Assembly: GCF_000208865.1 (NCBI RefSeq)
Contig: NC_018393.1
Span: 1,116,001-1,180,000 of the forward strand
Length of the DNA: 64,000 nt
Reading direction: 5' to 3'
Origin: Neospora caninum Liverpool
Taxonomy: Eukaryota > Apicomplexa > Conoidasida > Eucoccidiorida > Sarcocystidae
Below are positions 24,839 through 35,741 of this stretch, one piece after another. Position 1 is the stretch's first letter, and each line of letters opens with the position of its first letter. Under the pieces are notes generated by a model, which did not search any database, had not been told where the DNA came from, and saw only the letters and a program-made list of their open reading frames with translations. Both the position numbers and the translations under genes were made by a program.

Positions 24839-27800
24839 TTACTCGTCGATGCCGACGTGGAAGAACTCGTGAGCCTCGTCGCCGTCCGCATCGACAAACA
24901 GAGGCGGCCCAACGTGCTTTAGCCCCTGGCGGAAATCCGGACACACGCGCGCCAACCCCACACATTTCACATAGATATACACAGTTACCTCTACATATTG
25001 TCACATTTACGAGTATACGACTCGACGTCGAGTCTGCCGCTCTTCCCACTTTCTCTAGGCTATAACCGCCTCACACGTAGCCGTGAGACATCCGCGCACG
25101 TGAACGTATACGCACATATATTTATATATATGCGCATATACATATTTTTACACGTAGAAATGCACATCTAGACGTAAATATGTATTTGCGTTTGTGTCTC
25201 GAGAAGGATATCCTCTATAGGTATCTTTTTGCACACGTCGATGTGCACGCCTCTGCGTGAGTCGCCAAGTCAGTGACTCGGTGAGAGAAGACAGATCAAG
25301 CTAGCGTCTCTTCAACGGAAAAGGAAATCGACCGTACGGCGCTTCCAAGTGCGGGCTTTGCTCTTTTCGCTTTGCGCTGGTGGAGGCATGTCTTATCGCG
25401 CTGCTCTCATGCAAAAGCGACGACGGCGACACAGAGTGCCTCGAAAGGTGGAGCGCACGCGTCACCGACCTGAACGCCTCCCGACCTGGACGGGACCGGG
25501 ATGACGAGAGCCGTGGAGCTAGTGAGGAACGCGGAGTGAGAAGTGGGGGAGGGAAGACGCTCTCTGGAAGCAGAGCGGTGAGCCGCTCGCTGCGCGTGCG
25601 TTTCCGGTTCGTCACGCGAGCGCCGCCGGCAGAGACTGGAGAAAAGACTGGAGAAACACGAGTGCCGTCGCGGGTCCGCCTGCGAAGACAGAGCGGCGAC
25701 TGCGGAGTGCGTGGACGCCGAACCCGGACGCGGGGCGGAGGTAGACACCACGTTGATCATCGGCCGCAGCTGAGAAGGAAGAGAGAGACACAACCCCGAT
25801 GACGCGGAAGACGGCAAGGCGCGTTTGCCGGTGCCCTCGCAGAAAGGAGGCAGAAGTGGAAAACCGGAAAACGGAGAGAGAAAGGGAAAACGACCGGAAA
25901 GAAAAGAGAGCGACGATACACGAGAGCGCGCAGAGTCGGCAACAAACAGGTCGGCGCCTTACCAGGAACCACTGAAGCGCCTGCATTCCGAGGAAAAAGA
26001 AGTCCGAAGCGCCGAGGGCAGGCACACTGCGTGCTTGAGAAGAGAAGGAAGGATCCGCGTCTTCAATCTGCAGAGAGAAGCGCGTTTTGTCTCGGGAGAG
26101 ACTGTGACGAAGAAGAAGAAGCAGCATCCAGAGCGCTTCGCAGAAATGCAAAAAGACAGACGGGTAGTCGGGAAGAAGTTGGAGCGGGATCAGCGTTGCA
26201 GTGTACAGACACAGCCAGGCGGAGGGGTGGACCAGGAGAAAGGAAGGAAACGATTCAGGAGACCAGGCAGACGGAGCCCTAGACCAAGAGCTCGACGTAA
26301 AGGGAGACTCGTGCTCATCCGGGAGAAACGAGGACTTCGGGCGCCCGCACACGAGATAGAGGAGCGGCGCGCCGACGACCTGAGTAGAAGCACAAAAATG
26401 CAAAAACCGGTTTCTCTCGACTCGGGAAACAGCGCCTGACGCGCCTGGTAGAAACACCCTGTGCGCCCACGGCGCATATCCATCTCGGTCCTGCAGATCG
26501 CCCGCACATGTGGCACTGCGTTTTCCTGCATAACCACCCCTCGATTCTGAACAGAATTCTCATCATACAGGCAGGCGTACACATATATGCATGCAGATAC
26601 ACAACTACACATTTTACAAACACGTGCACATAGACAAGCATCTATAAACCTGCAATTACATACAAACGCACAAGTATATGTGCCTATGTCGACAGCAATA
26701 TATATATATATATATATATATATGGATATACATCTCCGTCTGTAGTTTGTGTCCTCGACAGCGTAAGAGTTAGCCTACGAGGAAGAGGATTGAGAGGTCG
26801 ACGAGTTTCCACACGAGTTTTCGTCGCCAGTCGGAAGCTGGGCCCCAGTGCATGCAGACTTGCTCGTCGAAGCGCCGCCAGAAGACACGGCGCGGCGCTG
26901 CACGCGCAGTCGCCGGGGCACAAGAGGCACGCGTCTTCTCTGGGGGACCAGCACCCACTTCACTTTCACGCGCTCCCCCGCCTCGCCTTTTGCTTCCCTT
27001 CTTCTTCCCCCCCGGCAGCGCTGCCGGTGCCGAAGAAGGCGTCGCTTCGGCCCGACTTGGCAGGGCTGGCTGGGCGAGGTCCTCTGAGAGGGGTACAGAG
27101 TCGGGACAAGAAGAGAGGACGGTGAGGATTCGCCAGAGGCAGAGAAGTGCCTGAACCAAAAGACCCAGTGTCGCTACCGCGGCGTAGTTGCTGCCGACAA
27201 ACCGCCGAAACACGAGACACCAGGAGTCCCAAGGGGCCCGCGATCGAGGGAAGCCGAGAAGGACACTCGAGTCGGGAGGTCCCGCCGCAACGCCATCTCC
27301 GGTGGACCCCGAGAAAGGCAGCTCCTCTCCTTCAGTCACCAGGAAGAAGGCCGGCGGCGTCGACGAGAAATAGAAGAAAGACACAACGGAGGCACACAGA
27401 AGGAGAACCGGAGGAAGAAAGGCGTAAACCTGAGCGCAGGTGCACAGAGAAAGAAAGTCGAGCGACTTTTGAGAGGCTACAAGAGATTCTGAGAACGCCC
27501 GGTGAAACCTGAGCGTGTTTTATTTTGACCGACACATCTCACATCCCTGTTCGGAGCTGCCGAAACCCACTGGTCTCACTTGCACCATCGTCGCGTGGCC
27601 GTTCCTAAAATTGCTCGCCCAACTGGAGCGATTCGCACGCCCGTCGGGCCCCAGCGAAGTTGACACACAGAACCGGGTTTCTCAGCCGCCTGGATGCAAG
27701 ACCACAACCCCAACATGCCGTAGTTGCGAACAGCATTCCATTACCTTGAAAAGTGTTTGTGGACTGTGCTTCCGCGCACGCATCACTGCAATCCACCCTC

Positions 27801-27987
27801 CGATCACAATCAGGCCTGCGATGCTTTGGATGACGAGCAGCCAGCGCTCCTCAGAGGCCAGGTCACCCAATGGAGAAAACATCGCCGGCGGCATTGGCAC
27901 ATTCTCGAGGTCCAAGGCGGCCCCGGCACGAGGACTTTGCCCCGCGAGGGACGGCAGACTTCCTTGCTCCGCCACATCAGGTACCAT
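24839..27987 (-). CDS. Multi-pass integral membrane protein, about seven TM segments
   Basis: Five exons join, all in phase 0: 27987-27745, 27429-26779, 26379-25963, 25769-25470 and 24925-24839. They give 565 residues from the ATG at 27987. Hydrophobic segments: WLLVIQSIAGLIVIGGWIAV; YAFLPPVLLLCASVVSFFYF; AAVATLGLLVQALLCLW; one split across an intron (VDLSILFL then VVGAPLLYLVCG); AWLCLYTATLIPLQLL; FLHFCEALWMLLLLL; and FFFLGMQALQWFL. The third and fourth are separated by a Lys/Arg/Gly-rich loop. The C-terminus is acidic (DADGDEAHEFFHVGIDE). The frame of exon 1 is open upstream to about 28110 and includes another hydrophobic stretch, so the true start may be earlier. The family is not recognised. 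The TM order and FCEALW are faintly like organic-solute-transporter-alpha/TMEM184 proteins; this is a guess. Confidence 0.68.
25090..25150. repeat. Degenerate AT-rich microsatellite in intron
   Basis: Degenerate (CATA)/(TA) repeats in the last intron of the membrane-protein gene (25469-24926). Confidence 0.85.
26694..26724. repeat. (TA)n microsatellite in intron
   Basis: TA run within the intron between exons 27429-26779 and 26379-25963 of the membrane-protein gene. Confidence 0.95.
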
Positions 27988-28794
27988 GACGGGCACGATC
28001 CAAAGCTGGGCCTTCTGCTGCCCCACCAAGAAGAAACAAAGAGCTGTCGACGCCAGACACGGCGTACTCAGGCTCTTGTGCGGGGCAGACGGACTGCCGT
28101 GCTCGATAAGACTGAACTACAGAGAAGATCTGCTTTCCCCAGGCCCGCAGTTCGGCGAAGGAAACAAAACGTCGTCCACGCTGGACTGTCATTCACGCCA
28201 GCCGAGCTGGGCTGCAGCCCACAATAAAACTCGCCAGCGGAATGAACAAAGGAAACAAAAGCAGACGCGTCAACAAAAAACAGTGCTGTTCACGGCTTTT
28301 GTCTGTCGCAGGTGGATGGCCTGCGACCCTTGGTGACACTCGCATGAGCCAAGCAGTAGATTCATTCGTAACACAACGGAGTGAGAGGCACACGTACACA
28401 CCGGCGCGTTGAAAGCCGCTAATACCCCGTGATTTTGCTGTAGAATGTTTTGGGCACCGAGATTTGGTGGAAATCTGCTCCTCTATGGTTGCGAGAATGG
28501 CTGGCAGACCCCATGTCGCTCGCCTCGCCAGTTTGAATTTTCCAAACAATTACGGAAGCGCATGCCCCCCAGTGTAGCCAGCGCGAGCTGTGATTATGAG
28601 ACATCTGTCTCTGAGTATAGGGCGAAAAGGTATCAGCTCCAGTGTCTCGACGTCAGTGCCAAACAAGCAAGTCAGTCGAGTTTGTTCAAAAGGAAACATT
28701 GACAAGCCGACGACGAAAACGCAACAAGATTCTCTCAACCACTGCTTGAGTCACGAGACGAAACAAGTCTCGACAAAATGTGTATGTCATTTAA
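27988..28794. other. Short spacer between same-strand genes
   Basis: The next gene upstream on the minus strand stops at 28795, so this stretch holds the promoter and leader (possibly a first exon) of the membrane-protein gene. A genuine ATG at 28192 opens a 71-codon frame starting MTVQRGRRFVSF, but it does not splice cleanly into the membrane-protein frame. Confidence 0.5.
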
Positions 28795-30522
28795 TCAATC
28801 CTTGCCGGGCGCCGGGACGGGAGGCAATGCAGTGACAATTAGGTCAACACATTCTTGCTGCGCGGCAGTGCTGTAGCACACTTCGTCTTTAACATCTGAC
28901 ACCTCTTTGAAGCACGTCTTCTTAACTGGAAAAGCTTGCATTGTACAGTCGAGTACTGCGTGCTGCCTTGTGCAGGGCACTTCCTGCTCGCGGGAGACAA
29001 TCGTCTTGCACTTGCCCATCTCATACACAGGGACTGTAGAACATTTCTCCTTAAAGCCTTGCTCAAAGCATGTGTATTCCTCTTCGTGCTCCACTTCGAC
29101 AAAGCAAGGCTTTGTGACTTCCACTTCAGCTGTGTGGCACTCAGACTTGTAAACAGTCCTAGGGCACTTCTTCTCAATAGTCTTCATGATGCTGGCTTGG
29201 CACACTGCTTGGACAGGAACGGTCACGTCAACACACTTTTCCTTGAAATTTGCTGTCTCGCAAGGATATGTCTCTGTCCTTGTCTCCATCTTAAGCGCGG
29301 TCTTTTTGATTTCTCGTGGAACTTTCTCGCAAACATCCTCGTAAGTCACATCCTTGTACTCATATGTCTCCGCTGCCTTCTTGGGTCGACTACATGTCTT
29401 TGGGACTGTCTTTTGCACCATGTGGCAAACTTCGTCAGGCATTGTCTCCGCGCATGAGGATTCAACCTCCACCTCCACCTCCTTTTGGCATATCTTAGGA
29501 ACCACGACTGGAATGTTCTCTTCACACGGATACGATTCTACCTCTTCAATAACCACTTTCTTTTTCGTGCACTCCTCCTCGCTCTTTTTCGCGGGACCAA
29601 GTCTTCTGAGTTTCTTAGAAATGACTGGCGTGCAAGTCGAGATATAGCTCTCGCGAGGAACTGTCCGCGTGCAGGTTTTTGTCACATGCTGCAGCTTCGT
29701 CTCCGAGCAATCGTAATTTTCCTGCCGCATTTCCTTCTTCATGCAAGGCTTCTGAATCTGCTTCGTGGTTTTCTGGCATTCCTTCACGTGCACAATCTCA
29801 GGACAAGGATATTCTTCGGTTTCAATTTTCTCTCGAACAGCTGAGACAGTAACAGGCTTTTCGACCTTCTTACACACTGTATCGTATTCGACCTCGACAA
29901 CCTCGTAGGGGACTGGATGCTGCACTTCCCGTGTGCACTGATTCTCCGCCGTCATCATGTGTGTCTCGCATTCTTGTCGAACTTCAGTTTTCCAGCAACT
30001 GTACTTTTGGTCGACCACCGCACTTTCCAGACACACGTCTTCGACGACGTCGGACAAGACTTGGCAGGTGGTCACCTTGTCCACGGCGGGGCAATCCTTT
30101 TTCACTTGCTTGACCGTCTTCGTCTTGCACACGCGTGACTCCGAGACCGGAATCTTCACGCAGACCTTCTGGGATGACGTAACCGGACAATCGTACGTCT
30201 CCTCGCTGACCACTGTCTCGAAGCATACTGAGGGAACCTCGGTCATGCGTTCGGTACAAACTTCATGGAGCTCAGATTCATCGCAGTCGTAAGGCTGTTG
30301 AATTGTCACTTTTGATGTGCAAGGCTGCTGTACTGAGAAAGGGACTTCGAAGCATTTTGTCAGCTTCTCAGTGGGTATTTCAACGACAGGAGGGAGGGAA
30401 ACCGCAACGGGTAGCGGACTAATATCCACAGCTTTTTTATTATCATGTCTGCCTCTCTTCGGCCCAGCAAGGACTCCTTGCATGAGAACAGCACAGACGA
30501 GCAGGCTGCCCGCTGTCTTCAT
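28795..30522 (-). CDS. Secreted protein with 32-residue cysteine repeats (oocyst-wall-like spacing)
   Basis: Intronless, 575 residues. I chose the ATG at 30522 because it gives a clean signal peptide, MKTAGSLLVCAVLMQGVLA, followed by a basic stretch. An in-frame open extension further upstream is not needed. From Cys57 to Cys558 the protein follows a regular pattern, C-X10-C-X11-C-X8, with a period of 32 residues. That makes about 15-16 copies, a few with altered spacing (for example around residues 240-270 and 420-450). The X11 segments often end in Tyr-x-Cys or Lys-Lys-Cys, and spacers are rich in Lys, Glu, Val and Thr. There is no TM segment or GPI signal; the tail is short and Pro-rich (ALPPVPAPGKD). 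Regular cysteine spacing is known from apicomplexan oocyst-wall proteins (COWP/OWP), but I cannot show homology to them. An extracellular, disulphide-crosslinked structural role is inferred. Confidence 0.85.
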   Translation of the reverse strand: MKTAGSLLVCAVLMQGVLAGPKRGRHDNKKAVDISPLPVAVSLPPVVEIPTEKLTKCFEVPFSVQQPCTSKVTIQQPYDCDESELHEVCTERMTEVPSVCFETVVSEETYDCPVTSSQKVCVKIPVSESRVCKTKTVKQVKKDCPAVDKVTTCQVLSDVVEDVCLESAVVDQKYSCWKTEVRQECETHMMTAENQCTREVQHPVPYEVVEVEYDTVCKKVEKPVTVSAVREKIETEEYPCPEIVHVKECQKTTKQIQKPCMKKEMRQENYDCSETKLQHVTKTCTRTVPRESYISTCTPVISKKLRRLGPAKKSEEECTKKKVVIEEVESYPCEENIPVVVPKICQKEVEVEVESSCAETMPDEVCHMVQKTVPKTCSRPKKAAETYEYKDVTYEDVCEKVPREIKKTALKMETRTETYPCETANFKEKCVDVTVPVQAVCQASIMKTIEKKCPRTVYKSECHTAEVEVTKPCFVEVEHEEEYTCFEQGFKEKCSTVPVYEMGKCKTIVSREQEVPCTRQHAVLDCTMQAFPVKKTCFKEVSDVKDEVCYSTAAQQECVDLIVTALPPVPAPGKD

Positions 30523-31595
30523 CTTGAAACACAAAAAAGGGATAAGGTGCGATAGAACCACGACACGCGGCAGGCGAAACCGCAAAAAGTCACCACACTT
30601 TAAGGAAATGTTCAAGGAATCGGAAAAAGAAGAACGTCAATTATCATTGATCTGACGCGAGCAGGTAGTGGGGGTTAGCTGTACCTACACTACCGAACAG
30701 ACTAGCGGTGCTCGTTCGAGGCGTGCATTCTTGGCCGAGCGGCGTGTGTTACCACGACGCATTTGTTCTGTGGACGAGACAGATGAAGTCTGGTGTTTGA
30801 GCTACGCTCGCTGGGTTGTGCCTTGCGAGGAAAAAGAGCGCATCGCGTGTCTACACCGCTTGAGTTCGGTGGGGGGACTGCTATCTTCATATGGGGAGTC
30901 GCTGTCAGCTCATCGTACACTAGCACAACAGTCTTACATGTCCCTCAACAACATTTGCATTCATCATGACTTGTGAGCACAGCAGGTTACCGCCTGTGTC
31001 GAGTGACCAGCGATCATTGCAGCGGTGTAAGGCGATGCCATCTAGTCGCAGAACACACGCAGTCTAGGGTCATGGGGTTTTTATGCGTCTAACAAGATTG
31101 TCTCGTGGTATTTGTGCCAATACGTCTAGCAGTTAACGCCTTTCCTCTGAGAGACTGAGGCACAGGCACTGATCTAGACTGTCGATTGCGGCTGAGGTCG
31201 GGATTCAAGGGTTTTGGGACGATGGTTAGTATTATCCTGTCTACAGCGGCTTCCAATGCTCTATGCACGACGAGAAATTCCGGGTTAATAAATCTAGGAT
31301 TCCACTGAGAGCAACACCACCGCGGCACCTACATCCAAGCGTGTAATGATCAAACCGCGGCGTTCCCGAAAGTGGAGCATTCCACAAAGTCGAACCAAGT
31401 CTTCAGGGCCTATCTGACCATATCCAAGACTGAGAGGCACTCTCTCTTCCCCGCATCAGCTCCTCCATTGTCTGCACACCAAAGGACAGCGGGATTGCCT
31501 CCATGGACACGTCTTTTTATACACGAAGCTACGGAATGGTCGGGCGGGTAGCCCGGGAGGGATACCATCGATCCGTCCACTACACTCACAATGCC
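30523..31595. other. Promoter region of the cysteine-repeat gene
   Basis: About 1 kb separating the cysteine-repeat ATG from the stop of DRC12, which is on the same strand. No gene is supported. It has lower GC than the left half of the window and no microsatellite. Confidence 0.5.
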
Positions 31596-32864
31596 CTACA
31601 AGGCAGGTGGATCCACCAAGGAGAAATCTTGCAGCCTATTGATCAATGGCAATTGTCCATTGTTGCTTTCCCAAGTGCTGTGAGAGACCGTTATGCTTTC
31701 GGTCATTTTGTCGGCAGTTTCCTGAGCAACATCCCATCACAAGCGAAAAAGAAGACAAGCAGCCAACCATGAGAAAACACTTCATAGCGGTAGTTCATCG
31801 ATAGCTGACACCAAAGGTGGAGCCCTTACCATTAGAATTTCAGAAAACTCCAGTGCCATAGCTTCCATTTCTCGCTCAAGACGCTTCATCATGGCTCTCT
31901 TCCCTTCAATAACCTGATCCTTGTGCAAACCTGTAGTGACGATTTCCTTTTCGAGCAGTTCTGTTTCACAAATAGCACGATACACGGCTTACTCCGCCCT
32001 CGTTCCAACAGTCGATCCATTACGCGTTCATCGCTCGACACCAGTAACGACTGTAGAACGTCGCTGCTGTTATTGCGACTTCACACCATATTCACCCACT
32101 GTCACATAGAAATTGGTCGCTTTCGCGAGCAGAGGTGAACCCATCATTTCCGCCTACCGTTTTCTCTCTGTGCATTTGCAACTTGTTCCCTTATTCCTTC
32201 GAGAATCCGCTGATAATTTGTGTGCATATCAGCGTATCGTTGTTGGAGCTCCTGGTACCCCGGTTCTGCTTTGGCAGCTTCCGCCTGAAAGGCGTTATTG
32301 ATACGCGTGTACTTGTCTTTCAGTTTCCTTATTCTTTGCTCGCTTTCCTCCATTCTCTTCTCTTTCGCAGCTGAAAATAACCAAAACGAAGATAAACTAC
32401 TGAAGCGGCTGTGAACTGCTAGCACGACTGCCGTAGTACCCCAACACAACATCCGGCCTCCAGGAAGCAAGACCAAAACACTGGTCACTAGTCATTCAAA
32501 AGGTATTGTTCTGCGACAATTGTAGCGGTCTTTGGTTGTCTCTTCGGGTCTTGTTGGGGTCCACCGAATCCTCTTTGAACCGATGTCGGATGCTCCACGT
32601 CAGAACATTCACGTCACTAGCGAATCGTACGGTGCCTACGACTGGAGAACCAGGTTTACACTTCCTTTCAACGGAGAATCCACGTCTCCATGGCTAACAT
32701 CTGGTCTCACTGATGAGGAGTTAAGAGAAACTCCCGCTACAGCCCAAAAACTCACCAATCATTTCACGAACTGTCTGAATTCTCCTCCTCATCATTTCAT
32801 TCTCTAACTCGTAGTTCCTCTCCTCGTCATCTTTCTTCTTCTTCGCTTGAGGCTTAGCTGACAT
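31596..32864 (-). CDS. DRC12: Dynein regulatory complex protein 12 (CCDC153) homologue
   Basis: Four exons, 32864-32756, 32370-32158, 31960-31830 and 31721-31596, join in phase with GT...AG at each junction and give 192 residues, close to the family size. It begins with a Lys-rich leader (MSAKPQAKKKKDDEERNYEL) and is then almost entirely coiled coil (for example EQRIRKLKDKYTRINNAF). It ends with the family-like segment EMEAMALEFSEILM, then ADKMTESITVSHSTWE and LINRLQDFSL. CCDC153/DRC12 is a small coiled-coil subunit of the nexin-dynein regulatory complex of motile axonemes. In coccidia only the microgamete has motile flagella, so male-gamete expression is expected (inference). Identity rests on length, coiled coil and C-terminal pattern; another small axonemal coiled-coil protein is the alternative. 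Confidence 0.75.
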
Positions 32865-33592
32865 CGTTCCTAGCGTTCTTCTCGTTGCCTTGTAACAGTA
32901 TAGTCGTTTTGACTGACTGCATTGTAAGGCGAGTCCGTACTGCGCACGCGATGAAAGGTGTGGAGAACGTGGTCATTACAAGTGAAAGTGTTACTTAATG
33001 GCAGCCAGTTTGCTTCCTACTCGAAGCACCGATGCAGTTCTCACAGCCAATGGGTGTCTCCCAGCTTTACATACTCCATAGGTAGTCTGTCTCGAGCACA
33101 TCGCTCCAGCTAGACACCAGCAGCTAACAGCTTACGATGTGGGGCAATCCCATCACGCCCACGCACTGGAGGTGGTATCGAACCTGGGAATGGGTGTTTC
33201 ATTCCTGCCGGAATCTGCTTCGAAAATATCCTTTTTTTGTCGCGGGAGCGCTTGAAGCGAAGCACAGCTGTATCAGATCCAGCCGCGTTTATAATAGGAG
33301 TAAGCCACAGCCGAGACTACCAAAGTTGTAGAACGATGTTGCACAAACTGCCGCTGTGCTGATAATATCATGAAATAAAAAGGCCGAAGTGATGTTAGCG
33401 AGGGGAGGGCGATCCATGGTGCAGAAAGTTCAAATCGTATCAGTACCTCTGAAAGTGATAAGATCGTGTCTATTCGGTGTCTATTCTGTGATTGGGACCT
33501 CGTCGCCTTTCTCATTGATAGACCTCCTGGAACATGAATCACTCCTCTTTTCTCTGGTGCGGTTTCTGTGGTTCTAGGGATGGGGCGCAGGC
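32865..33592. promoter_or_regulatory. Shared divergent intergenic region
   Basis: About 730 bases separate the DRC12 ATG (minus) from the ATG of the coiled-coil gene (plus), the right size for a bidirectional promoter. No specific element can be named. Confidence 0.4.
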
Positions 33593-34754
33593 ATGATCGG
33601 TCGATGTAGTGTGTCAGAAACCGAGGTCAGGCTACTCGGCCGGCTGGTGACCCACGATCCAATTGTGAGTATTCAGCTCGTCCAAAATCTTGCCACAGGA
33701 GAAAAAACCGCACAGGTCATGGGGGTTCTGAACCTATGTTCTCACCTGAGCTCCGATGAGAAGCGACGAAGTTCTTTGAGTCGATGTCCTTACACTTACA
33801 CAAAGGCCAACGTGACTGGGCTAGCCAGTTCATCGTACATACAGCCAAGAACTTCTCAGTACTCGTCGCTTTCCTCTGTCGCTCGAATATCACTACTGAT
33901 TACGTGTGTGCAGACGAGAGGCTATCCAAAATGACGAGCGTGCGGCCACTTGTCCGATTTCTTGTCACCTGCCGCCTTGGGGTGGGTATGAATATCATCA
34001 TCCGTTTTCAAGGCCGAACATGACTTGAGCGGCAGCTACTAGGCGACGCTGCACTTGCTGAGCTAACGGGTTTCGCCCAGATGGAGAGGTTCGATATGCG
34101 ATCCACTCTGGTTCCGAGCAAGTGCGTAGAGATATGGTTCCGAGAAAACTGCACGGAAATTTTGTCTCTGTGCTCAGTTCCCCCATTCATCCACTACACT
34201 TCCAAGACGCGTGGCAAGCAAGCGAGCCCATGCGTGTGGATATCTACTACAAGGTCCCTGGTAGGGTCATCGATCTTTCTACGGCTTTCTATTCATCACT
34301 TCCGCTCAAAACTACCGTCTTTCACACTGTAGTGTATGGAGAAGGAGACTTGCTAGACGCACTCACAAAAGCAAACGACAAAGCAAGTACGAAAAACACT
34401 TTCCTTTTGCCGCTGGGCTGAACGGCAATGGTCTGCATGTACATTGTCAGCTCTGCTGTCCGAGGTCCGAATCATGATCTCAACGGAAAATCGTACAGTA
34501 CCATCGTGGCTTTGTCCAGCTCCAGCAACAAAAAGAAAGAGAACTTGAAACAAAGGTAAGGAAACTTGCAAGTTTGCGACTGCAGTGATAGCTTACACCG
34601 CACACGTTCAATGCAGGAATACTTGCGTTCCATCGCAGAGAGAAAAGTTGATGGCATCAGACGACGCCTGCAGGTATTTCGCTTGGAATACGATTTCTGT
34701 CAAGCACCACTGCATGCCTGCCCCACCTAGATCGCGAACAAGCTCAGGGATTGA
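33593..34754 (+). CDS. Coiled-coil protein of unknown function, with micro-exons
   Basis: Exon 1 (33593-33664, MIGRCSVSETEV..., donor GTGAGT) leads to an exon ending 33985 (donor GTATGA) whose start is either 33761 or 33772; only the latter matches phase. Then 34081-34386, 34451-34464 (14 bases), 34520-34555, 34617-34673 and 34731-34754 follow, all in phase. The middle of the protein is globular (WASQFIVHTAKNFSVLVAFL, then SVRPLVRFLVTCRLGV, then MRVDIYYKVPGRVIDL). Across four short exons the C-terminus forms one continuous heptad-rich helix: KATLLSE, LQQQKERELETK, EYLRSIAERKVDGIRRRLQ, IANKLRD-stop. This continuity supports the small exons. No family is recognised. Head-to-head arrangement with DRC12 hints at co-expression, which is only a guess. 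Confidence 0.6.
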
Positions 34755-35741
34755 CGTGACTGGTGCTGGCGCAGCAATTCTTTGTGGCACCCTCTACCTC
34801 CACCATGAGTTAGTAGGAAGGCGTGCGTGGGCCTCATGCATCTCTGCAGTTTCCTTTGTGTTCTTCCATGCTATGTTCCCGCATTTCATCAAGCGTGAGG
34901 GGGGCATTACCTCATACGATTTGTGGATCAAGCAGCTCAGGGCACTTCAGTGTGTCCCCCGCATCTTTCTGATACAACATGTTGGATGAGAGGCGGCAAA
35001 GAAAGATGTGCTGCGACAAGACTTGTAAATGTGCGACAGGATAATACAGAAGCGTCGACAGACTTGTAACGCAACAAAAGGTGGTCAGCTAGTTGACCAG
35101 GGAAACGGTGGTTGCGCTCATATTTTGACAGGGTATTTGACTGTAGTTCCGTAAACAAACCAGGTTACACGCAAAGAGGACCACAGGTTCCATCGGACCA
35201 CAGTATGGCTGCTGCTCTAGTGGAGTCTAGAGACGTTAGATCAATCTTGCGCACCTACAAGTGTACCTGCGACACGTTACTGGCACCAGCCAGGCACCTC
35301 CTTCGGTGCGGACCATGTTTGCTTGTACTGCACTACAGAACGGTTGTTGACTCTAGACCAATAACTGCACCGCACCTTGAGACCTGACGATTTGTAATGA
35401 AATGCTGCTGAAAAGAAGGTGCGCTCAGCATCGTGTCTCACTTCCCCGAGGACGTGAGACTTGCCATGTCTGTCTCCAGTGATGGACTGTGTATGAAAAC
35501 GACGAATCCAAGAGTTCCGCCTGCACAATCCACCACAAGGACAATCGGTTGGGTGAATGTTGGAGAAGGGCAAATGTTGCTTTCTTCGTGAGCCCACCCT
35601 ACCTCCTGTAACACAGCATGCCTCCATGGTACCTGTGCGGTCACGATCTCATGGGCCAGAATACGGTGCACCTTTGCAGAACCCTTTTTTATTTGCGGAA
35701 GGGGACTTGCCCGCCATAACACGGCCAAAACGTACTCATAC
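34755..35741. other. Convergent 3' region, probably with the last GT32 exon(s)
   Basis: This lies between the stop of the plus-strand coiled-coil gene and the last confident GT32 exon on the minus strand. Minus-strand frames at 35438-35700 (for example IVLVVDCAGGTLGFVVFIHS) look protein-like and may be the GT32 C-terminus, but I could not find a unique phase-consistent splice. Confidence 0.4.

Noticed and set aside
23857..25065. 402-residue plus-strand open frame
   Set aside because: Low-complexity Glu/Arg then Pro/Ser composition. It overlaps the phase-supported last exon of the membrane protein on the other strand.
28193..28549. 118-codon minus-strand frame upstream of the membrane protein
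   Set aside because: It begins at a TTG rather than an ATG, does not splice in phase to the membrane exons, and shows no hydrophobic or domain pattern.
33140..33190. GGTTCGATACC-like T-loop sequence on the minus strand, suggestive of a tRNA
   Set aside because: Flanking bases do not pair into a T stem, and no acceptor or anticodon arm can be drawn.
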